NCBI GenBank assembly: GCA_944472135.2
Contig: OX235270.1
Span: forward strand, 77,013,168-77,077,167
Direction of reading: 5' to 3'
Origin: Trichobilharzia regenti
Taxonomy: Eukaryota > Platyhelminthes > Trematoda > Strigeidida > Schistosomatidae
DNA: 64,000 nt
Shown: positions 33,350 through 45,549 of the stretch, in pieces
Numbering within the stretch: the first letter of the stretch is position 1
How the letters are laid out: the number at the start of each line of letters is the position of its first letter
The notes under the pieces: model-generated
Databases searched by the model: none
Told to the model about the DNA's origin: nothing
What the model saw: the letters and a program-made list of their open reading frames with translations, nothing else
Translations under genes and position numbers: made by a program

Positions 33350-35092
33350 GTTGTTTACACATAATGAGATTGATTAATTATTTTCCAAGGCTGTCGGATT
33401 GCTAGGCGAGACCTAAACGTCGTGCTACACACACACACACACACACTTAAATAGTGTCTTTTGTGAGTAGATAACAAATTTTCGGCGTTCGCAGAAACTC
33501 TGGTGAGACAACTATAGAAACACCGACGTGCCGACATCACACAACTCTCAAAATCGAAAGTATATGCTTTCGATTATATACATATATATATATACTTATA
33601 TAAGTAGAACAGCAAACAATTCTCTACAATAGATTTTCATTTCTCATGAGTACAGTTAGGATTTGGGTGACACCGCTATAAAATAAAAGGGACAGTCGAC
33701 ATAAAGACGGTAGACGGTGTTTTCGAGTTGTTATTCATTGCTTGGCATAGTCCGAGTTGTTTTTATCTTCACTTGAGAGTAATTAGGCACTTGTAAGTTA
33801 TGAGTGGGTTTTGTCGGAGTAAACAGCAGTTGGCCCCGAGTTCAGACATATTTCCATCGACTTTTATCTTCGGATAATGCCATCAGTCTTCGTGTAATAA
33901 GTGTCTCTCATTGATACATATAAAGCTGTATCTGTCAACTGATAGTTGAATTTGATTAGCAGTTTAATGTTGTTGTGCAGGCTTCCATTTGAAAACACAC
34001 AAGGGAAGTAGGTAAATGATGAGGCAATACTCATATGGAAGATGAATAATGTGTGTAGTTATTTTGGAAGTATATAGCGTTTCCTCCTAGTGGTATTTGC
34101 ATTTTTTCAGATGGCGCGCCGCGAACCACATTCAGAAGAAGTCTGTCATCGACCTGTGGGGAAGTTGACAAAGTCTAGTGACGTAAGTCTCCTCCATTTG
34201 AATTAAAAATGCTTTTCTATACTCTTAAATCATATGAGCAGTTGGTAGAAGTAAAAATGTCCTATGCAGTGATTTATTTCGAGTAGTAGTACGTTGCATG
34301 TGTACTTGACTTTTTCAGGTCTGAAGCATCCGGTATTGTCATGTTATATTGTGTAAGTGCTAAGACAGTTAAGACACCTAGCCATCAGTTTGAAGGACAT
34401 ATGCATCATCTACGATGATTGTAGTGATCGCCGTAGAATGGGTATGCTGTACAGTGATGAATTGTTGGTTAGAGTTTTTATTGTATTTATAATGTATTGT
34501 CATGACTAGAGCTGACTGAATTTTATGGCGAGAATTGTGGTCATTTTTACAACAAGCCACTACTAGTTTGCAAGTTTATTTTCATGATGTTTGTGAATGA
34601 AATTGGTTACAGATAACAAGTGACATTGTCTACTTGTGCGTAGCATGGTACTTGCGAATAACAATTTGACTTATGTCTGCTCAATTATACGCTTCTATTT
34701 GTAATCACACTGCCTGTCCAGAAGTATTTCACTTTAGTTGTTTTGTTTTTTTCACATTCCATAGGATGACGTTCTATGTGTGAGAATGGAACGTCTCAAT
34801 TCCTTACGGTCATCCTTGTCTAGTAAGAGACTTACAACGGACAGCCATGAAGCTGGCGTAAGTGTTAGTCCTTGTCAACCGCTTATATTTCAATAACTCT
34901 TATCGCTTCATCAAAGTTTTTAATACCATATGCATGATCTATCAACTATTTGGAGTTTTCGATGTGCTTTTGTTTTTTATCTTCTCTTCCTCTGACGAAA
35001 TACAATATTCAGTCTGGTGATAGCCATTATCTCATCCTTTGCCCACGGTTATTTCTAGACAATTTCAGGGCTTGTAGAGAATAAGTCGAATG
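33350..35092 (+). repeat. Array unit 6
   Basis: 1743 bp, (AC)10. Exon A 34111-34182, exon B 34765-34857. Has the same two variants as unit 3, three units away. Confidence 0.95.
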
Positions 35093-36837
35093 GTTGTTTA
35101 CACATAATGAGATTGATTAATTATTTTCCAAGGCTGTCGGATTGCTAGGCGAGACCTAAACGTCGTGCTAACACACACACACACACACACTTAAATAGTG
35201 TCTTTTGTGAGTAGATAACAAATTTTCGGCGTTCGCAGAAACTCTGGTGAGACAACTATAGAAACACCGACGTGCCGACATCACACAACTCTCAAAATCG
35301 AAAGTATATGCTTTCGATTTATATATATATATATATATACTTATATAAGTAGAACAGCAAACAATTCTCTACAATAGATTTTCATTTCTCATGAGTACAG
35401 TTAGGATTTGGGTGACACCGCTATAAAATAAAAGGGACAGTCGACATAAAGACGGTAGACGGTGTTTTCGAGTTGTTATTCATTGCTTGGCATAGTCCGA
35501 GTTGTTTTTATCTTCACTTGAGAGTAATTAGGCACTTGTAAGTTATGAGTGGGTTTTGTCGGAGTAAACAGCAGTTGGCCCCGAGTTCAGACATATTTCC
35601 ATCGACTTTTATCTTCGGATAATGCCATCAGTCTTCGTGTAATAAGTGTCTCTCATTGATACATATAAAGCTGTATCTGTCAACTGATAGTTGAATTTGA
35701 TTAGCAGTTTAATGTTGTTGTGCAGGCTTCCATTTGAAAACACACAAGGGAAGTAGGTAAATGATGAGGCAATACTCATATGGAAGATGAATAATGTGTG
35801 TAGTTATTTTGGAAGTATATAGCGTTTCCTCCTAGTGGTATTTGCATTTTTTCAGATGGCGCGCCGCGAACCACATTCAGAAGAAGTCTGTCATCGACCT
35901 GTGGGGAAGTTGACAAAGTCTAGTGACGTAAGTCTCCTCCATTTGAATTAAAAATGCTTTTCTATACTCTTAAATCATATGAGCAGTTGGTAGAAGTAAA
36001 AATGTCCTATGCAGTGATTTATTTCGAGTAGTAGTACGTTGCATGTGTACTTGACTTTTTCAGGTCTGAAGCATCCGGTATTGTCATGTTATATTGTGTA
36101 AGTGCTAAGACAGTTAAGACACCTAGCCATCAGTTTGAAGGACATATGCATCATCTACGATGATTGTAGTGATCGCCGTAGAATGGGTATGCTGTACAGT
36201 GATGAATTGTTGGTTAGAGTTTTTATTGTATTTATAATGTATTGTCATGACTAGAGCTGACTGAATTTTATGGCGAGAATTGTGGTCATTTTTACAACAA
36301 GCCACTACTAGTTTGCAAGTTTATTTTCATGATGTTTGTGAATGAAATCGGTTACAGATAACAAGTGACATTGTCTACTTGTGCGTAGCATGGTACTTGC
36401 GAATAACAATTTGACTTATGTCTGCTCAATTATACGCTTCTATTTGTAATCACACTGCCTGTCCAGAAGTATTTCACTTTAGTTGTTTTGTTTTTTTCAC
36501 ATTCCATAGGATGACGTTCTATGTGTGAGAATGGAACGTCTCAATTCCTTACGGTCATCCTTGTCTAGTAAGAGACTTACAACGGACAGCCATGAAGCTG
36601 GCGTAAGTGTTAGTCCTTGTCAACCGCTTATATTTCAATAACTCTTATCGCTTCATCAAAGTTTTTAATACCATATGCATGATCTATCAACTATTTGGAG
36701 TTTTCGATGTGCTTTTGTTTTTTATCTTTTCTTCCTCTGACGAAATACAATATTCAGTCTGGTGATAGCCATTATCTCATCCTTTGCCCACGGTTATTTC
36801 TAGACAATTTCAGGGCTTGTAGAGAATAAGTCGAATG
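35093..36837 (+). repeat. Array unit 7
   Basis: 1745 bp. An extra A before (AC)10 (GCTAACAC) and a changed start of the TA tract (CGATTTATATAT). Exon A 35856-35927, exon B 36510-36602. Confidence 0.95.
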
Positions 36838-38591
36838 GTTGTTTACACATAATGAGATTGATTAATTATTTTCCAAGGCTGTCGGATTGCTAGGCGAGAC
36901 CTAAACGTCGTGCTACACACACACACACACACACACTTAAATAGTGTCTTTTGTGAGTAGATAACAAATTTTCGGCGTTCGCAGAAACTCTGGTGAGACA
37001 ACTATAGAAACACCGACGTGCCGACATCACACAACTCTCAAAATCGAAAGTATATGCTTTCGATTATATACTATATATATATATATATATATACTTATAT
37101 AAGTAGAACAGCAAACAATTCTCTACAATAGATTTTCATTTCTCATGAGTACAGTTAGGATTTGGGTGACACCGCTATAAAATAAAAGGGACAGTCGACA
37201 TAAAGACGGTAGACGGTGTTTTCGAGTTGTTATTCATTGCTTGGCATAGTCCGAGTTGTTTTTATCTTCACTTGAGAGTAATTAGGCACTTGTAAGTTAT
37301 GAGTGGGTTTTGTCGGAGTAAACAGCAGTTGGCCCCGAGTTCAGACATATTTCCATCGACTTTTATCTTCGGATAATGCCATCAGTCTTCGTGTAATAAG
37401 TGTCTCTCATTGATACATATAAAGCTGTATCTGTCAACTGATAGTTGAATTTGATTAGCAGTTTAATGTTGTTGTGCAGGCTTCCATTTGAAAACACACA
37501 AGGGAAGTAGGTAAATGATGAGGCAATACTCATATGGAAGATGAATAATGTGTGTAGTTATTTTGGAAGTATATAGCGTTTCCTCCTAGTGGTATTTGCA
37601 TTTTTTCAGATGGCGCGCCGCGAACCACATTCAGAAGAAGTCTGTCATCGACCTGTGGGGAAGTTGACAAAGTCTAGTGACGTAAGTCTCCTCCATTTGA
37701 ATTAAAAATGCTTTTCTATACTCTTAAATCATATGAGCAGTTGGTAGAAGTAAAAATGTCCTATGCAGTGATTTATTTCGAGTAGTAGTACGTTGCATGT
37801 GTACTTGACTTTTTCAGGTCTGAAGCATCCGGTATTGTCATGTTATATTGTGTAAGTGCTAAGACAGTTAAGACACCTAGCCATCAGTTTGAAGGACATA
37901 TGCATCATCTACGATGATTGTAGTGATCGCCGTAGAATGGGTATGCTGTACAGTGATGAATTGTTGGTTAGAGTTTTTATTGTATTTATAATGTATTGTC
38001 ATGACTAGAGCTGACTGAATTTTATGGCGAGAATTGTGGTCATTTTTACAACAAGCCACTACTAGTTTGCAAGTTTATTTTCATGATGTTTGTGAATGAA
38101 ATCGGTTACAGATAACAAGTGACATTGTCTACTTGTGCGTAGCATGGTACTTGCGAATAACAATTTGACTTATGTCTGCTCAATTATACGCTTCTATTTG
38201 TAATCACACTGCCTGTCCAGAAGTATTTCACTTTAGTTGTTTTGTTTTTTTCACATTCCATAGGATGACGTTCTATGTGTGAGAATGGAACGTCTCAATT
38301 CCTTACGGTCATCCTTGTCTAGTAAGAGACTTACAACGGACAGCCATGAAGCTGGCGTAAGTGTTAGTCCTTGTCAACCGCTTATATTTCAATAACTCTT
38401 ATCGCTTCATCAAAGTTTTTAATACCATATGCATGATCTATCAACTATTTGGAGTTTTCGATGTGCTTTTGTTTTTTATCTTCTCTTCCTCTGACGAAAT
38501 ACAATATTCAGTCTGGTGATAGCCATTATCTCATCCTTTGCCCACGGTTATTTCTAGACAATTTCAGGGCTTGTAGAGAATAAGTCGAATG
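36838..38591 (+). repeat. Array unit 8
   Basis: 1754 bp, the longest unit, because of an expanded and altered TA tract (ATATACTATATAT) and (AC)11. Exon A 37610-37681, exon B 38264-38356. Confidence 0.95.
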
Positions 38592-40340
38592 GTTGTTTAC
38601 ACATAATGAGATTGATTAATTATTTTCCAAGGCTGTCGGATTGCTAGGCGAGACCTAAACGTCGTGCTACACACACACACACACACACACACTTAAATAG
38701 TGTCTTTTGTGAGTAGATAACAAATTTTCGGCGTTCGCAGAAACTCTGGTGAGACAACTATAGAAACACCGACGTGCCGACATCACACAACTCTCAAAAT
38801 CGAAAGTATATGCTTTCGATTATATACATATATATATATATACTTATATAAGTAGAACAGCAAACAATTCTCTACAATAGATTTTCATTTCTCATGAGTA
38901 CAGTTAGGATTTGGGTGACACCGCTATAAAATAAAAGGGACAGTCGACATAAAGACGGTAGACGGTGTTTTCGAGTTGTTATTCATTGCTTGGCATAGTC
39001 CGAGTTGTTTTTATCTTCACTTGAGAGTAATTAGGCACTTGTAAGTTATGAGTGGGTTTTGTCGGAGTAAACAGCAGTTGGCCCCGAGTTCAGACATATT
39101 TCCATCGACTTTTATCTTCGGATAATGCCATCAGTCTTCGTGTAATAAGTGTCTCTCATTGATACATATAAAGCTGTATCTGTCAACTGATAGTTGAATT
39201 TGATTAGCAGTTTAATGTTGTTGTGCAGGCTTCCATTTGAAAACACACAAGGGAAGTAGGTAAGTGATGAGGCAATACTCATATGGAAGATGAATAATGT
39301 GTGTAGTTATTTTGGAAGTATATAGCGTTTCCTCCTAGTGGTATTTGCATTTTTTCAGATGGCGCGCCGCGAACCACATTCAGAAGAAGTCTGTCATCGA
39401 CCTGTGGGGAAGTTGACAAAGTCTAGTGACGTAAGTCTCCTCCATTTGAATTAAAAATGCTTTTCTATACTCTTAAATCATATGAGCAGTTGGTAGAAGT
39501 AAAAATGTCCTATGCAGTGATTTATTTCGAGTAGTAGTACGTTGCATGTGTACTTGACTTTTTCAGGTCTGAAGCATCCGGTATTGTCATGTTATATTGT
39601 GTAAGTGCTAAGACAGTTAAGACACCTAGCCATCAGTTTGAAGGACATATGCATCATCTACGATGATTGTAGTGATCGCCGTAGAATGGGTATGCTGTAC
39701 AGTGATGAATTGTTGGTTAGAGTTTTTATTGTATTTATAATGTATTGTCATGACTAGAGCTGACTGAATTTTATGGCGAGAATTGTGGTCATTTTTACAA
39801 CAAGCCACTACTAGTTTGCAAGTTTATTTTCATGATGTTTGTGAATGAAATCGGTTACAGATAACAAGTGACATTGTCTACTTGTGCGTAGCATGGTACT
39901 TGCGAATAACAATTTGACTTATGTCTGCTCAATTATACGCTTCTATTTGTAATCACACTGCCTGTCCAGAAGTATTTCACTTTAGTTGTTTTGTTTTTTT
40001 CACATTCCATAGGATGACGTTCTATGTGTGAGAATGGAACGTCTCAATTCCTTACGGTCATCCTTGTCTAGTAAGAGACTTACAACGGACAGCCATGAAG
40101 CTGGCGTAAGTGTTAGTCCTTGTCAACCGCTTATATTTCAATAACTCTTATCGCTTCATCAAAGTTTTTAATACCATATGCATGATCTATCAACTATTTG
40201 GAGTTTTCGATGTGCTTTTGTTTTTTATCTTTTCTTCCTCTGACGAAATACAATATTCAGTCTGGTGATAGCCATTATCTCATCCTTTGCCCACGGTTAT
40301 TTCTAGACAATTTCAGGGCTTGTAGAGAATAAGTCGAATG
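38592..40340 (+). repeat. Array unit 9
   Basis: 1749 bp, (AC)12. Exon A 39359-39430, exon B 40013-40105. Private A-to-G change at the donor of the 31-nt candidate 5' UTR exon: TAG|GTAAGT in place of TAG|GTAAAT near 39260, a closer match to the splice consensus. Confidence 0.95.
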
Positions 40341-42081
40341 GTTGTTTACACATAATGAGATTGATTAATTATTTTCCAAGGCTGTCGGATTGCTAGGCGA
40401 GACCTAAACGTCGTGCTACACACACACACACACACTTAAATAGTGTCTTTTGTGAGTAGATAACAAATTTTCGGCGTTCGCAGAAACTCTGGTGAGACAA
40501 CTATAGAAACACCGACGTGCCGACATCACACAACTCTCAAAATCGAAAGTATATGCTTTCGATTATATACATATATATATATACTTATATAAGTAGAACA
40601 GCAAACAATTCTCTACAATAGATTTTCATTTCTCATGAGTACAGTTAGGATTTGGGTGACACCGCTATAAAATAAAAGGGACAGTCGACATAAAGACGGT
40701 AGACGGTGTTTTCGAGTTGTTATTCATTGCTTGGCATAGTCCGAGTTGTTTTTATCTTCACTTGAGAGTAATTAGGCACTTGTAAGTTATGAGTGGGTTT
40801 TGTCGGAGTAAACAGCAGTTGGCCCCGAGTTCAGACATATTTCCATCGACTTTTATCTTCGGATAATGCCATCAGTCTTCGTGTAATAAGTGTCTCTCAT
40901 TGATACATATAAAGCTGTATCTGTCAACTGATAGTTGAATTTGATTAGCAGTTTAATGTTGTTGTGCAGGCTTCCATTTGAAAACACACAAGGGAAGTAG
41001 GTAAATGATGAGGCAATACTCATATGGAAGATGAATAATGTGTGTAGTTATTTTGGAAGTATATAGCGTTTCCTCCTAGTGGTATTTGCATTTTTTCAGA
41101 TGGCGCGCCGCGAACCACATTCAGAAGAAGTCTGTCATCGACCTGTGGGGAAGTTGACAAAGTCTAGTGACGTAAGTCTCCTCCATTTGAATTAAAAATG
41201 CTTTTCTATACTCTTAAATCATATGAGCAGTTGGTAGAAGTAAAAATGTCCTATGCAGTGATTTATTTCGAGTAGTAGTACGTTGCATGTGTACTTGACT
41301 TTTTCAGGTCTGAAGCATCCGGTATTGTCATGTTATATTGTGTAAGTGCTAAGACAGTTAAGACACCTAGCCATCAGTTTGAAGGACATATGCATCATCT
41401 ACGATGATTGTAGTGATCGCCGTAGAATGGGTATGCTGTACAGTGATGAATTGTTGGTTAGAGTTTTTATTGTATTTATAATGTATTGTCATGACTAGAG
41501 CTGACTGAATTTTATGGCGAGAATTGTGGTCATTTTTACAACAAGCCACTACTAGTTTGCAAGTTTATTTTCATGATGTTTGTGAATGAAATCGGTTACA
41601 GATAACAAGTGACATTGTCTACTTGTGCGTAGCATGGTACTTGCGAATAACAATTTGACTTATGTCTGCTCAATTATACGCTTCTATTTGTAATCACACT
41701 GCCTGTCCAGAAGTATTTCACTTTAGTTGTTTTGTTTTTTTCACATTCCATAGGATGACGTTCTATGTGTGAGAATGGAACGTCTCAATTCCTTACGGTC
41801 ATCCTTGTCTAGTAAGAGACTTACAACGGACAGCCATGAAGCTGGCGTAAGTGTTAGTCCTTGTCAACCGCTTATATTTCAATAACTCTTATCGCTTCAT
41901 CAAAGTTTTTAATACCATATGCATGATCTATCAACTATTTGGAGTTTTCGATGTGCTTTTGTTTTTTATCTTTTCTTCCTCTGACGAAATACAATATTCA
42001 GTCTGGTGATAGCCATTATCTCATCCTTTGCCCACGGTTATTTCTAGACAATTTCAGGGCTTGTAGAGAATAAGTCGAATG
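40341..42081 (+). repeat. Array unit 10
   Basis: 1741 bp, (AC)9. Exon A 41100-41171, exon B 41754-41846. Units 10-12 share this short form and are probably the youngest copies. Confidence 0.95.
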
Positions 42082-43822
42082 GTTGTTTACACATAATGAG
42101 ATTGATTAATTATTTTCCAAGGCTGTCGGATTGCTAGGCGAGACCTAAACGTCGTGCTACACACACACACACACACTTAAATAGTGTCTTTTGTGAGTAG
42201 ATAACAAATTTTCGGCGTTCGCAGAAACTCTGGTGAGACAACTATAGAAACACCGACGTGCCGACATCACACAACTCTCAAAATCGAAAGTATATGCTTT
42301 CGATTATATACATATATATATATACTTATATAAGTAGAACAGCAAACAATTCTCTACAATAGATTTTCATTTCTCATGAGTACAGTTAGGATTTGGGTGA
42401 CACCGCTATAAAATAAAAGGGACAGTCGACATAAAGACGGTAGACGGTGTTTTCGAGTTGTTATTCATTGCTTGGCATAGTCCGAGTTGTTTTTATCTTC
42501 ACTTGAGAGTAATTAGGCACTTGTAAGTTATGAGTGGGTTTTGTCGGAGTAAACAGCAGTTGGCCCCGAGTTCAGACATATTTCCATCGACTTTTATCTT
42601 CGGATAATGCCATCAGTCTTCGTGTAATAAGTGTCTCTCATTGATACATATAAAGCTGTATCTGTCAACTGATAGTTGAATTTGATTAGCAGTTTAATGT
42701 TGTTGTGCAGGCTTCCATTTGAAAACACACAAGGGAAGTAGGTAAATGATGAGGCAATACTCATATGGAAGATGAATAATGTGTGTAGTTATTTTGGAAG
42801 TATATAGCGTTTCCTCCTAGTGGTATTTGCATTTTTTCAGATGGCGCGCCGCGAACCACATTCAGAAGAAGTCTGTCATCGACCTGTGGGGAAGTTGACA
42901 AAGTCTAGTGACGTAAGTCTCCTCCATTTGAATTAAAAATGCTTTTCTATACTCTTAAATCATATGAGCAGTTGGTAGAAGTAAAAATGTCCTATGCAGT
43001 GATTTATTTCGAGTAGTAGTACGTTGCATGTGTACTTGACTTTTTCAGGTCTGAAGCATCCGGTATTGTCATGTTATATTGTGTAAGTGCTAAGACAGTT
43101 AAGACACCTAGCCATCAGTTTGAAGGACATATGCATCATCTACGATGATTGTAGTGATCGCCGTAGAATGGGTATGCTGTACAGTGATGAATTGTTGGTT
43201 AGAGTTTTTATTGTATTTATAATGTATTGTCATGACTAGAGCTGACTGAATTTTATGGCGAGAATTGTGGTCATTTTTACAACAAGCCACTACTAGTTTG
43301 CAAGTTTATTTTCATGATGTTTGTGAATGAAATCGGTTACAGATAACAAGTGACATTGTCTACTTGTGCGTAGCATGGTACTTGCGAATAACAATTTGAC
43401 TTATGTCTGCTCAATTATACGCTTCTATTTGTAATCACACTGCCTGTCCAGAAGTATTTCACTTTAGTTGTTTTGTTTTTTTCACATTCCATAGGATGAC
43501 GTTCTATGTGTGAGAATGGAACGTCTCAATTCCTTACGGTCATCCTTGTCTAGTAAGAGACTTACAACGGACAGCCATGAAGCTGGCGTAAGTGTTAGTC
43601 CTTGTCAACCGCTTATATTTCAATAACTCTTATCGCTTCATCAAAGTTTTTAATACCATATGCATGATCTATCAACTATTTGGAGTTTTCGATGTGCTTT
43701 TGTTTTTTATCTTTTCTTCCTCTGACGAAATACAATATTCAGTCTGGTGATAGCCATTATCTCATCCTTTGCCCACGGTTATTTCTAGACAATTTCAGGG
43801 CTTGTAGAGAATAAGTCGAATG
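42082..43822 (+). repeat. Array unit 11
   Basis: 1741 bp, (AC)9. Exon A 42841-42912, exon B 43495-43587. Confidence 0.95.
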
Positions 43823-45549
43823 GTTGTTTACACATAATGAGATTGATTAATTATTTTCCAAGGCTGTCGGATTGCTAGGCGAGACCTAAACGTCGTGCTA
43901 CACACACACACACACACTTAAATAGTGTCTTTTGTGAGTAGATAACAAATTTTCGGCGTTCGCAGAAACTCTGGTGAGACAACTATAGAAACACCGACGT
44001 GCCGACATCACACAACTCTCAAAATCGAAAGTATATGCTTTCGATTATATACATATATATATATACTTATATAAGTAGAACAGCAAACAATTCTCTACAA
44101 TAGATTTTCATTTCTCATGAGTACAGTTAGGATTTGGGTGACACCGCTATAAAATAAAAGGGACAGTCGACATAAAGACGGTAGACGGTGTTTTCGAGTT
44201 GTTATTCATTGCTTGGCATAGTCCGAGTTGTTTTTATCTTCACTTGAGAGTAATTAGGCACTTGTAAGTTATGAGTGGGTTTTGTCGGAGTAAACAGCAG
44301 TTGGCCCCGAGTTCAGACATATTTCCATCGACTTTTATCTTCGGATAATGCCATCAGTCTTCGTGTAATAAGTGTCTCTCATTGATACATATAAAGCTGT
44401 ATCTGTCAACTGATAGTTGAATTTGATTAGCAGTTTAATGTTGTTGTGCAGGCTTCCATTTGAAAACACACAAGGGAAGTAGGTAAATGATGAGGCAATA
44501 CTCATATGGAAGATGAATAATGTGTGTAGTTATTTTGGAAGTATATAGCGTTTCCTCCTAGTGGTATTTGCATTTTTTCAGATGGCGCGCCGCGAACCAC
44601 ATTCAGAAGAAGTCTGTCATCGACCTGTGGGGAAGTTGACAAAGTCTAGTGACGTAAGTCTCCTCCATTTGAATTAAAAATGCTTTTCTATACTCTTAAA
44701 TCATATGAGCAGTTGGTAGAAGTAAAAATGTCCTATGCAGTGATTTATTTCGAGTAGTAGTACGTTGCATGTGTACTTGACTTTTTCAGGTCTGAAGCAT
44801 CCGGTATTGTCATGTTATATTGTGTAAGTGCTAAGACAGTTAAGACACCTAGCCATCAGTTTGAAGGACATATGCATCATCTACGATGATTGTAGTGATC
44901 GCCGTAGAATGGGTATGCTGTACAGTGATGAATTGTTGGTTAGAGTTTTTATTGTATTTATAATGTATTGTCATGACTAGAGCTGACTGAATTTTATGGC
45001 GAGAATTGTGGTCATTTTTACAACAAGCCACTACTAGTTTGCAAGTTTATTTTCATGATGTTTGTGAATGAAATCGGTTACAGATAACAAGTGACATTGT
45101 CTACTTGTGCGTAGCATGGTACTTGCGAATAACAATTTGACTTATGTCTGCTCAATTATACGCTTCTATTTGTAATCACACTGCCTGTCCAGAAGTATTT
45201 CACTTTAGTTGTTTTGTTTTTTTCACATTCCATAGGATGACGTTCTATGTGTGAGAATGGAACGTCTCAATTCCTTACGGTCATCCTTGTCTAGTAAGAG
45301 ACTTACAACGGACAGCCATGAAGCTGGCGTAAGTGTTAGTCCTTGTCAACCGCTTATATTTCAATAACTATTATCGCTTCATCAAAGTTTTTAATACCAT
45401 ATGCATGATCTATCAACTATTTGGAGTTTTCGATGTGCTTTTGTTTTTTATCTTTTCTTCCTCTGACGAAATACAATATTCAGTCTGGTGATAGCCATTA
45501 TCTCATCCTTTGCCCACGGTTATTTCTAGACAATTTCAGAGCTTGTAGA
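43823..45549 (+). repeat. Array unit 12, joined to single-copy gene
   Basis: (AC)9. Exon A 44582-44653, exon B 45236-45328. Private C-to-A change (AACTATTATCGC near 45367) and G-to-A at 45540, which creates an extra AG at the acceptor of the next exon. Similarity to the other units stops at about 45549, inside that exon. Confidence 0.95.

Larger units (their letters stand above)
24621..45549 (+). repeat. Twelve-unit head-to-tail array (unit about 1.74 kb) carrying promoter and two coding exons
   Basis: Unit starts (GTTGTTTACAC) are at 24621, 26364, 28111, 29854, 31605, 33350, 35093, 36838, 38592, 40341, 42082 and 43823, giving periods of 1741-1754 bp. Units differ by a handful of substitutions and by the lengths of an (AC)n tract and a (TA)n tract, so identity is above 99% outside the microsatellites (by eye). 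Each unit holds a hairpin, a TATA box, a candidate 5' UTR exon, exon A (72 nt) and exon B (93 nt) with consensus splice sites, and the acceptor plus first bases of the next exon. The last unit runs directly into the single-copy 3' exons of the gene. Distinct unit variants argue against a simple assembly error, although the true copy number may be larger. Confidence 0.95.

Noticed and set aside
24621..45549. Array as rDNA, histone, snRNA or CRISPR-like array
   Set aside because: No rRNA, histone, snRNA or direct-repeat/spacer pattern is seen. The unit carries spliced coding exons.
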